Positions 37,088 through 47,028 of a DNA stretch of 64,000 nucleotides are shown one piece after another (within the stretch, counting starts at the first letter, position 1; each line of letters starts with the position of its first letter). The notes below the pieces were generated by a model. The model was given only the letters and a program-made list of their open reading frames with translations, did not search any database and was not told the DNA's origin. Origin of the DNA: an uncultured Bacteroidales bacterium (GTDB lineage: Bacteria > Bacteroidota > Bacteroidia > Bacteroidales > Muribaculaceae); contig CALZTY010000004.1 of assembly GCA_945829225.1 (NCBI GenBank), forward strand, positions 1 to 64,000, written 5' to 3'. The position numbers were made by a program, and so were the translations under genes.

Positions 37088-40000
37088 ATGCAGAACATTT
37101 GTTTACAAATGACACGGAAAGCAATGCTGGCTCTTGCTATGGTAATTGCCTGCACTTTTCCGGCATTAGCGCAAAAAATCACAGTCAGTGGTACTGTGTA
37201 TGAGCCCGAAGGCGAGCCCGCCCTCGGCGCGAGCGTGGTAGTGCAAGGTCAAACTCTCGGTGTTACTACCGACTTTGATGGTAACTATACCATCGAGGTT
37301 GACCCCCAGGCTTCGCTCGTGTTCTCATACATTGGTTGCGAAACACAAACCGTTGCCGTTCAGGGTCGCACTAACATCGATGTGCACCTTGCTTCCAGCG
37401 CCGTGGCTCTTCAAGAAGTTGTGGCTGTAGGTTACGGTACAGTGAAGAAACAAGATGCTACCGGCTCTGTTGCCGTCATCAAGCCCGATGAAATCGAGGC
37501 TGGCATCGCTGTTTCTACCCAAGACCTCCTCGTGGGCGCTGCCCCCGGTGTTGTCGTTACTCTCGACGGTGGTAACCCCTCCGGCGGTGCCGACATCCGC
37601 ATCCGTGGCGGTTCCTCTTTGAGCGCCTCCAACGACCCCCTTATCGTGATCGACGGCGTGCCCCAAACCAACCAATCTAACGGTGGCGGCGCTAACGCCC
37701 TCACCATGATTGCTCCCCAGAACATCGAGTCTGTTACCATCCTTAAGGACGCTTCCGCTACCGCTATCTATGGTAGCCGCGCTTCTAACGGTGTGATCAT
37801 CATCACCACCAAGAAGGGCACTACCAACCGTCCCCAAGTTGACTTCTCGATGAATTTCACAGTAAACACTGCCCGCAAGACTCTCTCGATGATGAGCGGC
37901 TCTGAATTTGCTGATTGGGTGCGCACTAACATCGGTACCGATGCCGCTATCGCTAAACTCGGTACTGCCGATACCGACTGGCAGAAGGAAGTTCTCCGTA
38001 CATCTTTCTCGCAGAACTATGACCTCAGCATCGGTGGCCGCACAAGCCTCATGCCCTACCGCGTTAACCTCTCTTACACCAACAACCAAGGTATCCTCAA
38101 GACCTCCTCGATGCAGCGTACTACCGTAGGTTTCAACCTCGCTCCCAAGTTCTTCGACGACCACTTGGCTGTTACCGCTCAGGCTACCGGTACTTACGTT
38201 TACACCGGCAATGCCGACACCGGCGCTATCGGTGCTGCTGTTGGTTACGACCCCACTCAGTCGGTTTATACCAACTATCCTACCAACGGTAATACCGGTC
38301 TGACTATGTACAATGGCTTCACTCAGTTCATCTCTTCGACTACAGGTATGTGGGACAACAACGCCAGCAAGAACCCTGTGTCTATGCTCGAGGACGTCGA
38401 AAGCCACAACTCTACTTTGTCTTCTAACGGTAATATCCAATTTGACTACTCGCTCCACTTCCTCCCCGAGTTGCACTTCAACCTCAACCTCGGTTATCAA
38501 GTGTCTGAGAACAAGTGCCGCAGCGTCACTGCCGCCAACTCGCTCAACGCTTGGACCAACGACGCCATGCGCACCATCAACGGCGCTGCCGGTGCCGCTA
38601 CTCGCTACAAATGGTACGAAGTTCAGCGCAACACCATGTTGTCGTTCTACGCCAACTACAAGAAGGAATTCGACGCTCTCAAGTCCAGCGTTGACGTTGT
38701 CGCCGGTTACGACTGGCAGCGCTTCAGCTACTTCGGCAACAGCAACACTTACATCTGGTCCAAGGGCTTCGTCCCCACTGTTGATGCCGGCTCATACTTC
38801 GGTTACCAAGATGGCGCTTTCAACTACAACTGGAGCAATGAAAACCACATCGGCGAAGTGGTCGGCAACCGTCCCGACTCTCGCTGGGCTAACGTCCTCC
38901 AACTCGTTTCTTGGTACGGCCGTATCAACTACATCTTTGACGACACTTATCTGTTGACCGTCAACCTCCGTGATGATGGTTCTTCTCGTTTCGCCAAGAA
39001 GCACCGCTGGGGCCTCTTCCCCTCTGTAGCTCTCGGCTGGAAGATCAACAACCTCCCCTTCTTGCGCGACAGCAAGGTCCTCAACGAGTGGAAACTCCGC
39101 CTCGGCTGGGGTAAGACCGGTCAGCAAGACCTCGGCGGTAGTTACTTCCCCTACATGCCCGTTTACACTACCTCTACCACCACCGGCTTCCAATATCCCG
39201 GTTACAACGGCGGTTGGGTGAACCCCATCTATCCCGAACCCTACGACAACGGTATCAAGTGGGAAACTACCACCAACTGGAACGTTGGTATGGACTTCGC
39301 TTTCCTCAACAACCGCATCACCGCATCTATCGAATACTACTTGCGTGAGACCGAGGACCTCCTCGCGTTCACCCCGTCTAAGGGTATGCAGACCTCCAAC
39401 TACCTCACCACCAACATCGGTGACCTCCGCAACTACGGTGTCGAATTCAACATCACCGCTCGTCCCATCGTTACTCGCGACTTCACCTGGACTACCAGCG
39501 CCAACGTCGCTTGGAACCGCAACAAGATTACCGCCCTCACCGGTGACGTTAACACCGATATGGTTGAGGCTCGCGGCCTTCCCAGCGGTACCGGTGGTAC
39601 TCTCCAATGGCACATGCCCGGCGAGGCTGCTTTCACCTACCGCGTTTATCAGCAGGTTTACGACAACAACGGCGACCCCATCCCCGGTCAATATGTTGAC
39701 CAAAACGCCGACGGTGTAATCAACGACGCCGACCTCATCAACTACCACTCCCCCGAACCCAAGGTGACCATCAACTTCACCAACAACTTCCGTTACAAGA
39801 ACTGGGACTTCGGCTTTACCCTCCGTGCTAACCTCGGCAACTACGTTTACAACAACCCCCGCTACTCGCGCACTCGTCTTGCCGACGTCAACCGCTACGA
39901 CCTCCACAACTTGATGAAGGACGAATTTATCTTCCTGAGCAATGACGCCCACATCAACCTCAGTGACTACTGGATCGAGAACGCTTCATTCTTGCGTTGC

Positions 40001-40195
40001 GACAACATCACCCTTGGCTATACCTTCCAGAACCTCCTTCAGGACAAGCTCAACCTCCGTCTCTACGGCGCTTGCCAGAATGCCTTCGTCATCACCAAGT
40101 ACAAAGGCGTCGATCCCGAAGTATTCTCCGGCATAGACGACAACTGTTATCCTCGTCCTATTACCTTCACCCTCGGTGTGATTGCTACTTTCTAA
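37088..40195 (+). CDS. SusC/RagA TonB-linked outer membrane protein
   Basis: VSGTVYEPEGEPALGASVVVQG, VAVGYGTVKKQDATGSV, RIRGGSSLSASNDPLIVIDG. Confidence 0.95.
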   Translation: MQNICLQMTRKAMLALAMVIACTFPALAQKITVSGTVYEPEGEPALGASVVVQGQTLGVTTDFDGNYTIEVDPQASLVFSYIGCETQTVAVQGRTNIDVHLASSAVALQEVVAVGYGTVKKQDATGSVAVIKPDEIEAGIAVSTQDLLVGAAPGVVVTLDGGNPSGGADIRIRGGSSLSASNDPLIVIDGVPQTNQSNGGGANALTMIAPQNIESVTILKDASATAIYGSRASNGVIIITTKKGTTNRPQVDFSMNFTVNTARKTLSMMSGSEFADWVRTNIGTDAAIAKLGTADTDWQKEVLRTSFSQNYDLSIGGRTSLMPYRVNLSYTNNQGILKTSSMQRTTVGFNLAPKFFDDHLAVTAQATGTYVYTGNADTGAIGAAVGYDPTQSVYTNYPTNGNTGLTMYNGFTQFISSTTGMWDNNASKNPVSMLEDVESHNSTLSSNGNIQFDYSLHFLPELHFNLNLGYQVSENKCRSVTAANSLNAWTNDAMRTINGAAGAATRYKWYEVQRNTMLSFYANYKKEFDALKSSVDVVAGYDWQRFSYFGNSNTYIWSKGFVPTVDAGSYFGYQDGAFNYNWSNENHIGEVVGNRPDSRWANVLQLVSWYGRINYIFDDTYLLTVNLRDDGSSRFAKKHRWGLFPSVALGWKINNLPFLRDSKVLNEWKLRLGWGKTGQQDLGGSYFPYMPVYTTSTTTGFQYPGYNGGWVNPIYPEPYDNGIKWETTTNWNVGMDFAFLNNRITASIEYYLRETEDLLAFTPSKGMQTSNYLTTNIGDLRNYGVEFNITARPIVTRDFTWTTSANVAWNRNKITALTGDVNTDMVEARGLPSGTGGTLQWHMPGEAAFTYRVYQQVYDNNGDPIPGQYVDQNADGVINDADLINYHSPEPKVTINFTNNFRYKNWDFGFTLRANLGNYVYNNPRYSRTRLADVNRYDLHNLMKDEFIFLSNDAHINLSDYWIENASFLRCDNITLGYTFQNLLQDKLNLRLYGACQNAFVITKYKGVDPEVFSGIDDNCYPRPITFTLGVIATF

Positions 40196-40229
40196 TATCA
40201 ATCATCAAGATTAACAAGGATAAAAAGAT

Positions 40230-41912
40230 ATGAAAATTTTCAATAAATTATTCCTCTCGGCAGCTGTTGTGGCTTCTTCGCTCACTTTCGGCTCTTGTAC
40301 CGGCGACATGGATCTCCTCCCCACCGACCCCAAGTCGCAGACTGCCGACAAATTCAAAAACGACCCCGCAGGTTACATGCAGGCTCTTATCGCCGACGTT
40401 TATCTGCAGTATGCCACCTATGGCGTCAACGGCAACGCTGCCGTGAAGAACTTCGACGGTGGTATGTCGACCTTCCAACGCTCTGCTTGGTTGCTTGAGG
40501 AGGCTATGTCCGACGAGGCTTCTTGGATCCCTAACGATGCCGACTACGGCTTGTTCCAATATGGTATCATCCCCGCCGACAACACCGTTGTCATGGGTAC
40601 TTACTCTCGCTTCTTTATCAACATCGCCCTCTGCAACCAGTTCATCCAGACTGTTAACGACGGTTTCTTCAATATCGAAGGCAATCCCGAGCTCGAGAGC
40701 ATGGCTGCCGAGTTCATCCGCCAGGCTAAGGTCCTCCGCGCCGGCGCTTACTGGTATGCTATCGACTGCTTCGGCGACGTTCCCTACCTCGATGAGAACA
40801 CCGAGATGGGTCAAGTTGGTCCCCAACTTGGTCGCGAAGAACTCTTCAACCGCTTGACTGCGGGTCTCGAGGAAGTCGTTGCCGAATACAAGGCTATCGA
40901 CCCCAACCAAAAGGCTAAATACGGCTATGTCGGCCTCGACGTTGCCGAGTCGCTCTTGGTTAAGTACTACCTCAACGCCGAGGTTTACACCGGCAAGGCT
41001 CAGTGGGCTAAGTGTCTCGAACACGCCAACGCTGTTATCAACCGTCTCAAAGGCCCCGGCTTCCAAGGCTCCGGTCTCTGCAACTACTACCACCAGAACT
41101 TCGCTTACTCCAACAAGCAGATGTCTATCGGCGGTGCTAACGCAGTCAACGAGATTATCTGGACCATTCCTCAGGACCAACCCAACCTCTTGTCTTATGC
41201 CAACGGTACCTTCCTCCTCAATGGTCTTATCGGTACATCGGTTGACTCTGACACCTGGCGCCTCAACCCCCTCGAACGTTACAACGCCGGCGCTTCCGGT
41301 TGGAAGTGTATCGTCGCTCGTCGTCAGTTCGTAGAGAAGTTTGAGTGGAACTCCAACTTCACTTACTCTCCCGACCAGCGTACCGCTCTCTGGTGTACCG
41401 CTGCCGATGGCTTCGGTATCGACTGCACTGTCCTCGACCAGGAACACTATGGCAACAACGGCTTCCTCCCCGTCAAGTTCACAAACTACGCTCTTGACGA
41501 AAATGGTGAAATCGACCGCGAAAACTCGCCCGCGCCTACCGACCAGCTCGGTATCGACTGCCCGATGATTCGTCTCGCCGAAATCTACCTCTCCGCTGCC
41601 GAAGCCGCTCTCCACGAAGGTCAGAACGACATCGCACTCACTTACACCAACTATGTGCGTGAACGTGCCGGTATGCCCGCCTACGACGTTATTACCCTCC
41701 AGGAACTTGAGAACGAGCGCTGCCGCGAACTCTACTACGAGTCTGTTCGTCGCTCCGACCTTATCCGCTACGGTAAGTGGATCTCCGGTTACACCTGGCA
41801 ATGGAAGGGTAATGTCGCTTCCGGTGTCGACTTTGACTCCAACTTCAACCTCTTCCCGCTGCCCGCCTCTGTTTGCGCTCGCAACGGCTATCACCAGAAC
41901 CCCGGTTATTAA
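40230..41912 (+). CDS. SusD/RagB family lipoprotein
   Basis: Lipobox FGSCTGDMDLLPTDP; C-terminal ENERCRELYYESVRRSDLIRYG. Confidence 0.94.
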   Translation: MKIFNKLFLSAAVVASSLTFGSCTGDMDLLPTDPKSQTADKFKNDPAGYMQALIADVYLQYATYGVNGNAAVKNFDGGMSTFQRSAWLLEEAMSDEASWIPNDADYGLFQYGIIPADNTVVMGTYSRFFINIALCNQFIQTVNDGFFNIEGNPELESMAAEFIRQAKVLRAGAYWYAIDCFGDVPYLDENTEMGQVGPQLGREELFNRLTAGLEEVVAEYKAIDPNQKAKYGYVGLDVAESLLVKYYLNAEVYTGKAQWAKCLEHANAVINRLKGPGFQGSGLCNYYHQNFAYSNKQMSIGGANAVNEIIWTIPQDQPNLLSYANGTFLLNGLIGTSVDSDTWRLNPLERYNAGASGWKCIVARRQFVEKFEWNSNFTYSPDQRTALWCTAADGFGIDCTVLDQEHYGNNGFLPVKFTNYALDENGEIDRENSPAPTDQLGIDCPMIRLAEIYLSAAEAALHEGQNDIALTYTNYVRERAGMPAYDVITLQELENERCRELYYESVRRSDLIRYGKWISGYTWQWKGNVASGVDFDSNFNLFPLPASVCARNGYHQNPGY

Positions 41913-41937
41913 TACAACACTCATTTAAGATTATAGT

Positions 41938-43185
41938 ATGAACAAGCTTTCTATAATTCTGGCTATGGCAGCCGTGGCTGTGGGTTTCTCCTCTTGCGAG
42001 GAGGATCGTGACCCCGTGCTCCAGTCGCCTACCACTTTTGTACTCAACCAGCCCGAAATGGCTGACCAGTACATCAACCTTACCCCGGGTGAGGTCCTCG
42101 AGTTGGCTTGTAGCCAGCCCGACTATGGCTATGCTGCCGTAGCCGACTACTCCGCTGAGATGTCTCTTACCGAAGACTTCGCCGACTCTCGCGCTCTCGA
42201 GGCTATCGATGCCAACTCCGCTCGCATCCAACTCAAGCAGGACGCTATCGCTACTGCTCTCTGCGAGCTCAACGGCTTCGACTCCGAGGATAACTATCAG
42301 GACCTCGGTCCCCAGAAGGTCTTCTTCCGCGCCGTTTGCGAAATCAAGGGCGTTGAAGGTACTCGCATCGTTTCTAATGCAGTCGCTTACAACCACCTCA
42401 AGGGTTACTTCGCTATCCCAACTCCCGGATTTATCTACCTCGTAGGTCAACCCGAAGGCTGGGCTGGTCCTACCGAAAGCAATGCCGCTCACTATGCCGA
42501 CTGGCGCCTCTTCGAGCCCGCTTCTGCTATCGGTTCTAAGGTTTACTCGGGTGTATTCGATGTTCCCGCCGGCTCTGCTATGTTCCGCTTCTACACCGAG
42601 CTCTCCGGTTGGGACGCCAACTCTATCGGCTCGCAGGTTGATGACAACCCCCTCGACTTCGATTTCGTTGATGGTAAGTTCGAAGGTACTGCAGTCGCCG
42701 GTAAGGGCTCTTTCAACTTCCCCAATTGGCAAGGTGGCGAGATGACCATCACCGTAGATATGAGCGACAAGGACAACATCAAGGTGACTATCCTCGCCGG
42801 TAGCCACGCTGTGACTGTCTCATCTTATATCTACTGCGTTGGTACCATCTCCGGCTGGACCGAACCCTCCGCTGCCAATGAGGAGGCTTACGCTCCCTAC
42901 CGTCTCGCCGACAGCAGCGAATCCGGTATCTACACCGGCGCTTTCGCTGCCGCTGCTGGTGACGCTACCTTCCGCTTCTACACCGCCCTCGAAGGCTGGG
43001 AAGCTAACTCCCTCGGCATTCAAGTCGAAGACAGCGCCGTTGCTTGCTCTTTCGCTGCCGACGGCACATTTGCAGGTCCCTACGTTGCCGGTAAGGGTAG
43101 CTGGCAGTTCGCTCTCGATGCTGATGCTACCATCGCTATGACTGTCGACACCAATACCCAGACTGTGGCATTTGTTAAACAATAA
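41938..43185 (+). CDS. SusE/SusF-like outer membrane lipoprotein, two tandem C-terminal modules
   Basis: Lipobox FSSCEEDRDP; SPTTFVLNQPEMADQYINLTPGEVLELAC; two IYLVG/IYCVG...GW modules. Confidence 0.8.
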   Translation: MNKLSIILAMAAVAVGFSSCEEDRDPVLQSPTTFVLNQPEMADQYINLTPGEVLELACSQPDYGYAAVADYSAEMSLTEDFADSRALEAIDANSARIQLKQDAIATALCELNGFDSEDNYQDLGPQKVFFRAVCEIKGVEGTRIVSNAVAYNHLKGYFAIPTPGFIYLVGQPEGWAGPTESNAAHYADWRLFEPASAIGSKVYSGVFDVPAGSAMFRFYTELSGWDANSIGSQVDDNPLDFDFVDGKFEGTAVAGKGSFNFPNWQGGEMTITVDMSDKDNIKVTILAGSHAVTVSSYIYCVGTISGWTEPSAANEEAYAPYRLADSSESGIYTGAFAAAAGDATFRFYTALEGWEANSLGIQVEDSAVACSFAADGTFAGPYVAGKGSWQFALDADATIAMTVDTNTQTVAFVKQ

Positions 43186-43189
43186 ATAG

Positions 43190-44656
43190 ATGCAATCAAT
43201 GAAAAAATATGCAATTTACGGTCTGTCGGCTCTCTTGAGCGTTGCCTTCGTAGCTTGCGATAACTACGAAGAACCCAACCCCCTGCCCCAGATCAACGAG
43301 CAAGGCTCTATCTTAGACGCCGCACAGGTCAGCCTCGAAAGCACTATCGACGCTCCTACCTATGACTTGGCTGCCCTCAATGAAGCCGGCGAACTCATCG
43401 CCCTCGCTAACATTGCCGCTCCAAACCTCGGCGATTACTATGGCTATGCCGCTGTGGTCGAAATGTCCAACAACGGCTTCGCTAAGGCTGTCGAAGTTGC
43501 CTCTACCATCCGTCAAAACAACGAGGAAGGCACTTCTTACAGCATTATGATTTCTCCCGCCGCCCTCCAGGAAGCCTACTACGCTAATGTTTCCAAGGGT
43601 CCCAAGGCTAAGGACGTACAGTTCCGCTATGCCCTCTACACCGTTTCTAACGGCGCTAACGGCACACAGCGCGCTCGCATCGGTGGCGAGGATAACGTTT
43701 ACGGTCCCTTCACCATGAACGTTACCCCTTATCCCTCGACTCTCGTTATCGAGGACAACTACTACCTCGTTGGTACCGCTTGCGATTGGACTGTTTCTGC
43801 TGCTATCAAGCTCAACCACTCCGACCTCAGCCCCTACGATGACCCCGTATTCTCCGCTAAGTTCGACGTTTACGAAGGCTGGTGGTGGAAGATTCTTCCC
43901 GAATCGACCGTCCTCACCGGTGACTGGGTAAGCGCTCCCAACGCTCAGTATGGCGTTGAGATTAACGGTGACGAATCTCTCGCCGGTGTCCTCGTCGCTC
44001 AGACTGCCGATGCAGAGCCCCAAGCCGGTTGCCTCAACGTTTCAGGTCCCTACCTCCTCACCATCAACATGGAAGACCTTACATACTCGTTCGACCTCGC
44101 TATCGAGTGTCTCTACACTCCCGGCGGCAGCAACGGCTGGTCTCAGACTGCTTCGCAGACCCTCGTGACCAACGACTACAGCAACTACTTCGGCTTCGCT
44201 CACCTCAACGGCGAGTTCAAGTTCACCAGCGCCCCCGACTGGGACCATATCAACTATGGCCTCGGCGAGGAAGAGGGTAAACTCTCGACCGATGGTGGCG
44301 CAGGTAACATCAACGCAGGTGCCGACGGTCTCTACTACTGCACCGTCAACATTGCAAGCCTCAGCTACGCTCTCACCCCCATCACCACTATTGGTGTAAT
44401 CGGTGACGCTACCCCCAATGGCTGGGACGCTTCGACTGCTCTCACTCCCTCCGAGGACTTCCTCGTTTGGACAGGTACCGTTACCTTCGGCGCCGGTGAG
44501 TACAAGTTCCGTTGCAACGACGCTTGGGATGTTAACCTCGGTGGTCCCACCGACGCTCTCGAGTTCAATGGTGACAACATCCCCGCTCCCGCAGCAGGTA
44601 CTTACACAGTTACACTCGACCTCAGCACTTATCCCTACACTTGCACTGTTAAGTAA
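43190..44656 (+). CDS. SusE/SusF-like outer membrane lipoprotein
   Basis: Lipobox FVACDNYEEP; YYLVGTACDW, VIGDATPNGWDASTALTP modules. Confidence 0.72.
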   Translation: MQSMKKYAIYGLSALLSVAFVACDNYEEPNPLPQINEQGSILDAAQVSLESTIDAPTYDLAALNEAGELIALANIAAPNLGDYYGYAAVVEMSNNGFAKAVEVASTIRQNNEEGTSYSIMISPAALQEAYYANVSKGPKAKDVQFRYALYTVSNGANGTQRARIGGEDNVYGPFTMNVTPYPSTLVIEDNYYLVGTACDWTVSAAIKLNHSDLSPYDDPVFSAKFDVYEGWWWKILPESTVLTGDWVSAPNAQYGVEINGDESLAGVLVAQTADAEPQAGCLNVSGPYLLTINMEDLTYSFDLAIECLYTPGGSNGWSQTASQTLVTNDYSNYFGFAHLNGEFKFTSAPDWDHINYGLGEEEGKLSTDGGAGNINAGADGLYYCTVNIASLSYALTPITTIGVIGDATPNGWDASTALTPSEDFLVWTGTVTFGAGEYKFRCNDAWDVNLGGPTDALEFNGDNIPAPAAGTYTVTLDLSTYPYTCTVK

Positions 44657-44680
44657 TCGATAATTACTGACTATAAAATA

Positions 44681-44715
44681 AGCGCCTCGGCTCCCTCAGC
44701 CGAGGCGCTTTTTTT
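44681..44715 (+). terminator. Intrinsic terminator of the sus-like operon
   Basis: AGCGCCTCGGCT-ccctc-AGCCGAGGCGCT TTTTTT. Confidence 0.92.
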
Positions 44716-44736
44716 GTGTACTACGGGGCTTTTTTG

Positions 44737-44744
44737 TAACTTTG
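44737..44744 (+). promoter_or_regulatory. -7 box TAACTTTG, 5 nt before recQ ATG
   Basis: TAACTTTGTGTCATG. Confidence 0.6.
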
Positions 44745-44748
44745 TGTC

Positions 44749-46557
44749 ATGGAACAATCCGATATCAAACAGCGGGCGCTGCAACTGTTGCAGTCGTTCT
44801 ATGGCTACCGCTCTTTCCGTCCCGGGCAGTGGGAGGTTATCTCTGCCGTGGCTGCCGGGCGCGACGTCTTGGTGATTATGCCCACCGGAGGTGGCAAGTC
44901 GATGTGCTATCAGATGCCGGCGCTTCTCCTCGAGGGCTGCGCGGTCGTCATATCGCCGCTCATCGCCCTGATGGAAGATCAGGTGCAGGCGCTTATCGCT
45001 AATGGCATACCGGCTGCCGCCATCCACTCGGGCAGGTCCGAGATGGACAATCGACACGCCGCCGAGGCTGCCATTCGAGGCAAAATAAAGATACTCTACG
45101 TGTCGCCCGAGCGACTGCTCTCCGACATCGATGTGTGGGTCAATCGAGTGCCCATATGCCTCTTTGCCATTGACGAGGCTCACTGTATCTCGCAGTGGGG
45201 GCACGACTTCCGTCCCGTATACACTCAACTTGCCGGCATCCGCGAGCGCTTTGCCGACGTGCCTGTGATGGCTCTCACTGCCACTGCCGACCGCGATACG
45301 CGCAGCGATATCCTCACCCAATTGGGCTTGCACGACCCTATGGTGTGGCTCGGCTCGTTCAACCGTCCCAATTTGTCCCTGATGGTCGAGCAGGGCGCCG
45401 ATGCCCGCCGCCGTCTCGGTACCATCGAGAGGCTCATAAGCCGTTATCCCAATGATACCGGCATCGTCTATACCCTCTCGCGAGTCGGTGCCGAGAAGAT
45501 ATGTGCCGAACTCCTGCGCCGCGGTCATCGCGTCGCCCTCTACCATGCCGGTATGCCTAATGCCGAGCGCGTGAGGGCTCGCCAAGCCTTCTCCAACGGC
45601 GATGTACAGGTGGTGTGTGCCACCATCGCCTTCGGCATGGGTATCGACAAGAGCAATATCCGCTGGATTGTTCACAACAACCTCCCAGGGTCCATCGAGA
45701 ATTTCTATCAAGAAATCGGACGCGCCGGGCGCGATGGCTTGCCTGCCGAGACAATTCTCTTTTACTCCCTCCAGGACCTTATCATGCGCCGCAAGTTTGT
45801 CGAGGAGAGTGGACGAGTGCTTGTCGCCACCGAGAAACTCGAGCGCATGAAGCAATATGCCGAGGCGGGGGTGTGCCGCCGCCGCGTCCTCCTCAGTTAC
45901 TTCGGCGAGGAGATGATTAATGATTGCGGCAACTGCGACGTGTGTCTCAATCCGCCGACGCGCTTCGATGCCACTATCCTTGCGCAGAAGGCTATCAGCG
46001 CCGTGTTGCGCACCGACAGCAAGATTGGTCAACTCATGCTCATTGACATACTCCGTGGCAGTGCCCGTGCCGAGTTGCGCAACAAGGGCTACGACCGCAT
46101 CAAGACCTATGGCGCCGGGCGGGACATTCCTGCCGATGCTTGGCGCTATTATATCCAGCAGATGGTGCAATTGGGCATCCTCGACGTCTCAATTGCCGAT
46201 GGGGGGCTCCTCTCGGTCACGCCCTACGGCATGCGCGTAGTGCGAGGCGAGGAGAAGGTCTTACTGCCCGAGTATCGCCCCACGGCACATCGTGCGCGCG
46301 AGAAGGTTCCCGAGTTGCCCGGGGTCGTCGAGCCGGATATGGCTCTCTTTGAGTACCTCAAGGGCATCCGCCGAGCCATCGCCGCCGAGGAGAACATCCC
46401 GGCATATATGATTTTTGGCGACGCCACCTTGCTCGATATGTCGCGCAAGCGCCCCAAGACCATTGACCAATTCCTCGAGGTCTCCGGTGTGGGTAAGGTC
46501 AAGGCGCGTCGCTATGGTTATCGTTTCATCGGAGCAATCAAGAGTTTCAATGGCTGA
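44749..46557 (+). CDS. recQ: ATP-dependent DNA helicase RecQ
   Basis: FRPGQWEVI, MPTGGGKSMCYQ, DEAHCISQWGHDFRP, QEIGRAGRDG, HRDC domain. Confidence 0.95.
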   Translation: MEQSDIKQRALQLLQSFYGYRSFRPGQWEVISAVAAGRDVLVIMPTGGGKSMCYQMPALLLEGCAVVISPLIALMEDQVQALIANGIPAAAIHSGRSEMDNRHAAEAAIRGKIKILYVSPERLLSDIDVWVNRVPICLFAIDEAHCISQWGHDFRPVYTQLAGIRERFADVPVMALTATADRDTRSDILTQLGLHDPMVWLGSFNRPNLSLMVEQGADARRRLGTIERLISRYPNDTGIVYTLSRVGAEKICAELLRRGHRVALYHAGMPNAERVRARQAFSNGDVQVVCATIAFGMGIDKSNIRWIVHNNLPGSIENFYQEIGRAGRDGLPAETILFYSLQDLIMRRKFVEESGRVLVATEKLERMKQYAEAGVCRRRVLLSYFGEEMINDCGNCDVCLNPPTRFDATILAQKAISAVLRTDSKIGQLMLIDILRGSARAELRNKGYDRIKTYGAGRDIPADAWRYYIQQMVQLGILDVSIADGGLLSVTPYGMRVVRGEEKVLLPEYRPTAHRAREKVPELPGVVEPDMALFEYLKGIRRAIAAEENIPAYMIFGDATLLDMSRKRPKTIDQFLEVSGVGKVKARRYGYRFIGAIKSFNG

Positions 46558-47026
46558 TAATTACTTGGAAAAACGCATGGAGGACTATCAGCGCGAGCGC
46601 CGAGTGACGCGCGCCGTGCCTCAACGTGGGCGAGCCGCCCTCCGATACAAGCCACAGACAGTGGCGCTTGTCGACTTGCCTGCCGAGGTGGCACGAGCCA
46701 TGGTCGAGGTGCTCCGCGATGCCGGCTGCCGAGTGCTGACCATCGCCGAGACAGACCCCTGCGCGGGTTGTGGCGCGCGCTTCTATCCCAAGGCGCTGGG
46801 AGCCGAGGCTATACTTACCGATATCGCCTCGCGAGGCGAGCATATCGATGTGGCTGTCGTGACAGCCGCCGGCGGTATCACTGCCGGGCGTGTAATATAT
46901 ATAGGTGATGAGGCTCGCGAGGGTGTTACTATTTCGCCACGTCAGCCGCGATTGGCAGCATTGCTGGCATTTGCACTTGCCGATGCCGACTCACAGGCTG
47001 CGAAGCCGCAGTTAATTCTTACTTGA
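46550..47026 (+). CDS. Conserved hypothetical, Rossmann/SDR-like
   Basis: ATG 46550 overlaps recQ stop by 8 bp (ATGGCTGA); VAVVTAAGGITAGRVIYI. Confidence 0.55.
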   Translation: MADNYLEKRMEDYQRERRVTRAVPQRGRAALRYKPQTVALVDLPAEVARAMVEVLRDAGCRVLTIAETDPCAGCGARFYPKALGAEAILTDIASRGEHIDVAVVTAAGGITAGRVIYIGDEAREGVTISPRQPRLAALLAFALADADSQAAKPQLILT

Positions 47027-47028
47027 GA

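Noticed and set aside
40248-41924. 558-aa antisense ORF opposite susD (also 37325..38500, 38792..39952, 41845..42807, 43313..44023, all minus)
   Set aside because: Artefact of strong codon bias in the sus-like genes; low-complexity Val/Glu/Gly-rich translations with no recognisable domains.
44671-46170. 499-aa minus ORF opposite recQ
   Set aside because: Antisense to a clear RecQ; no domain signal.
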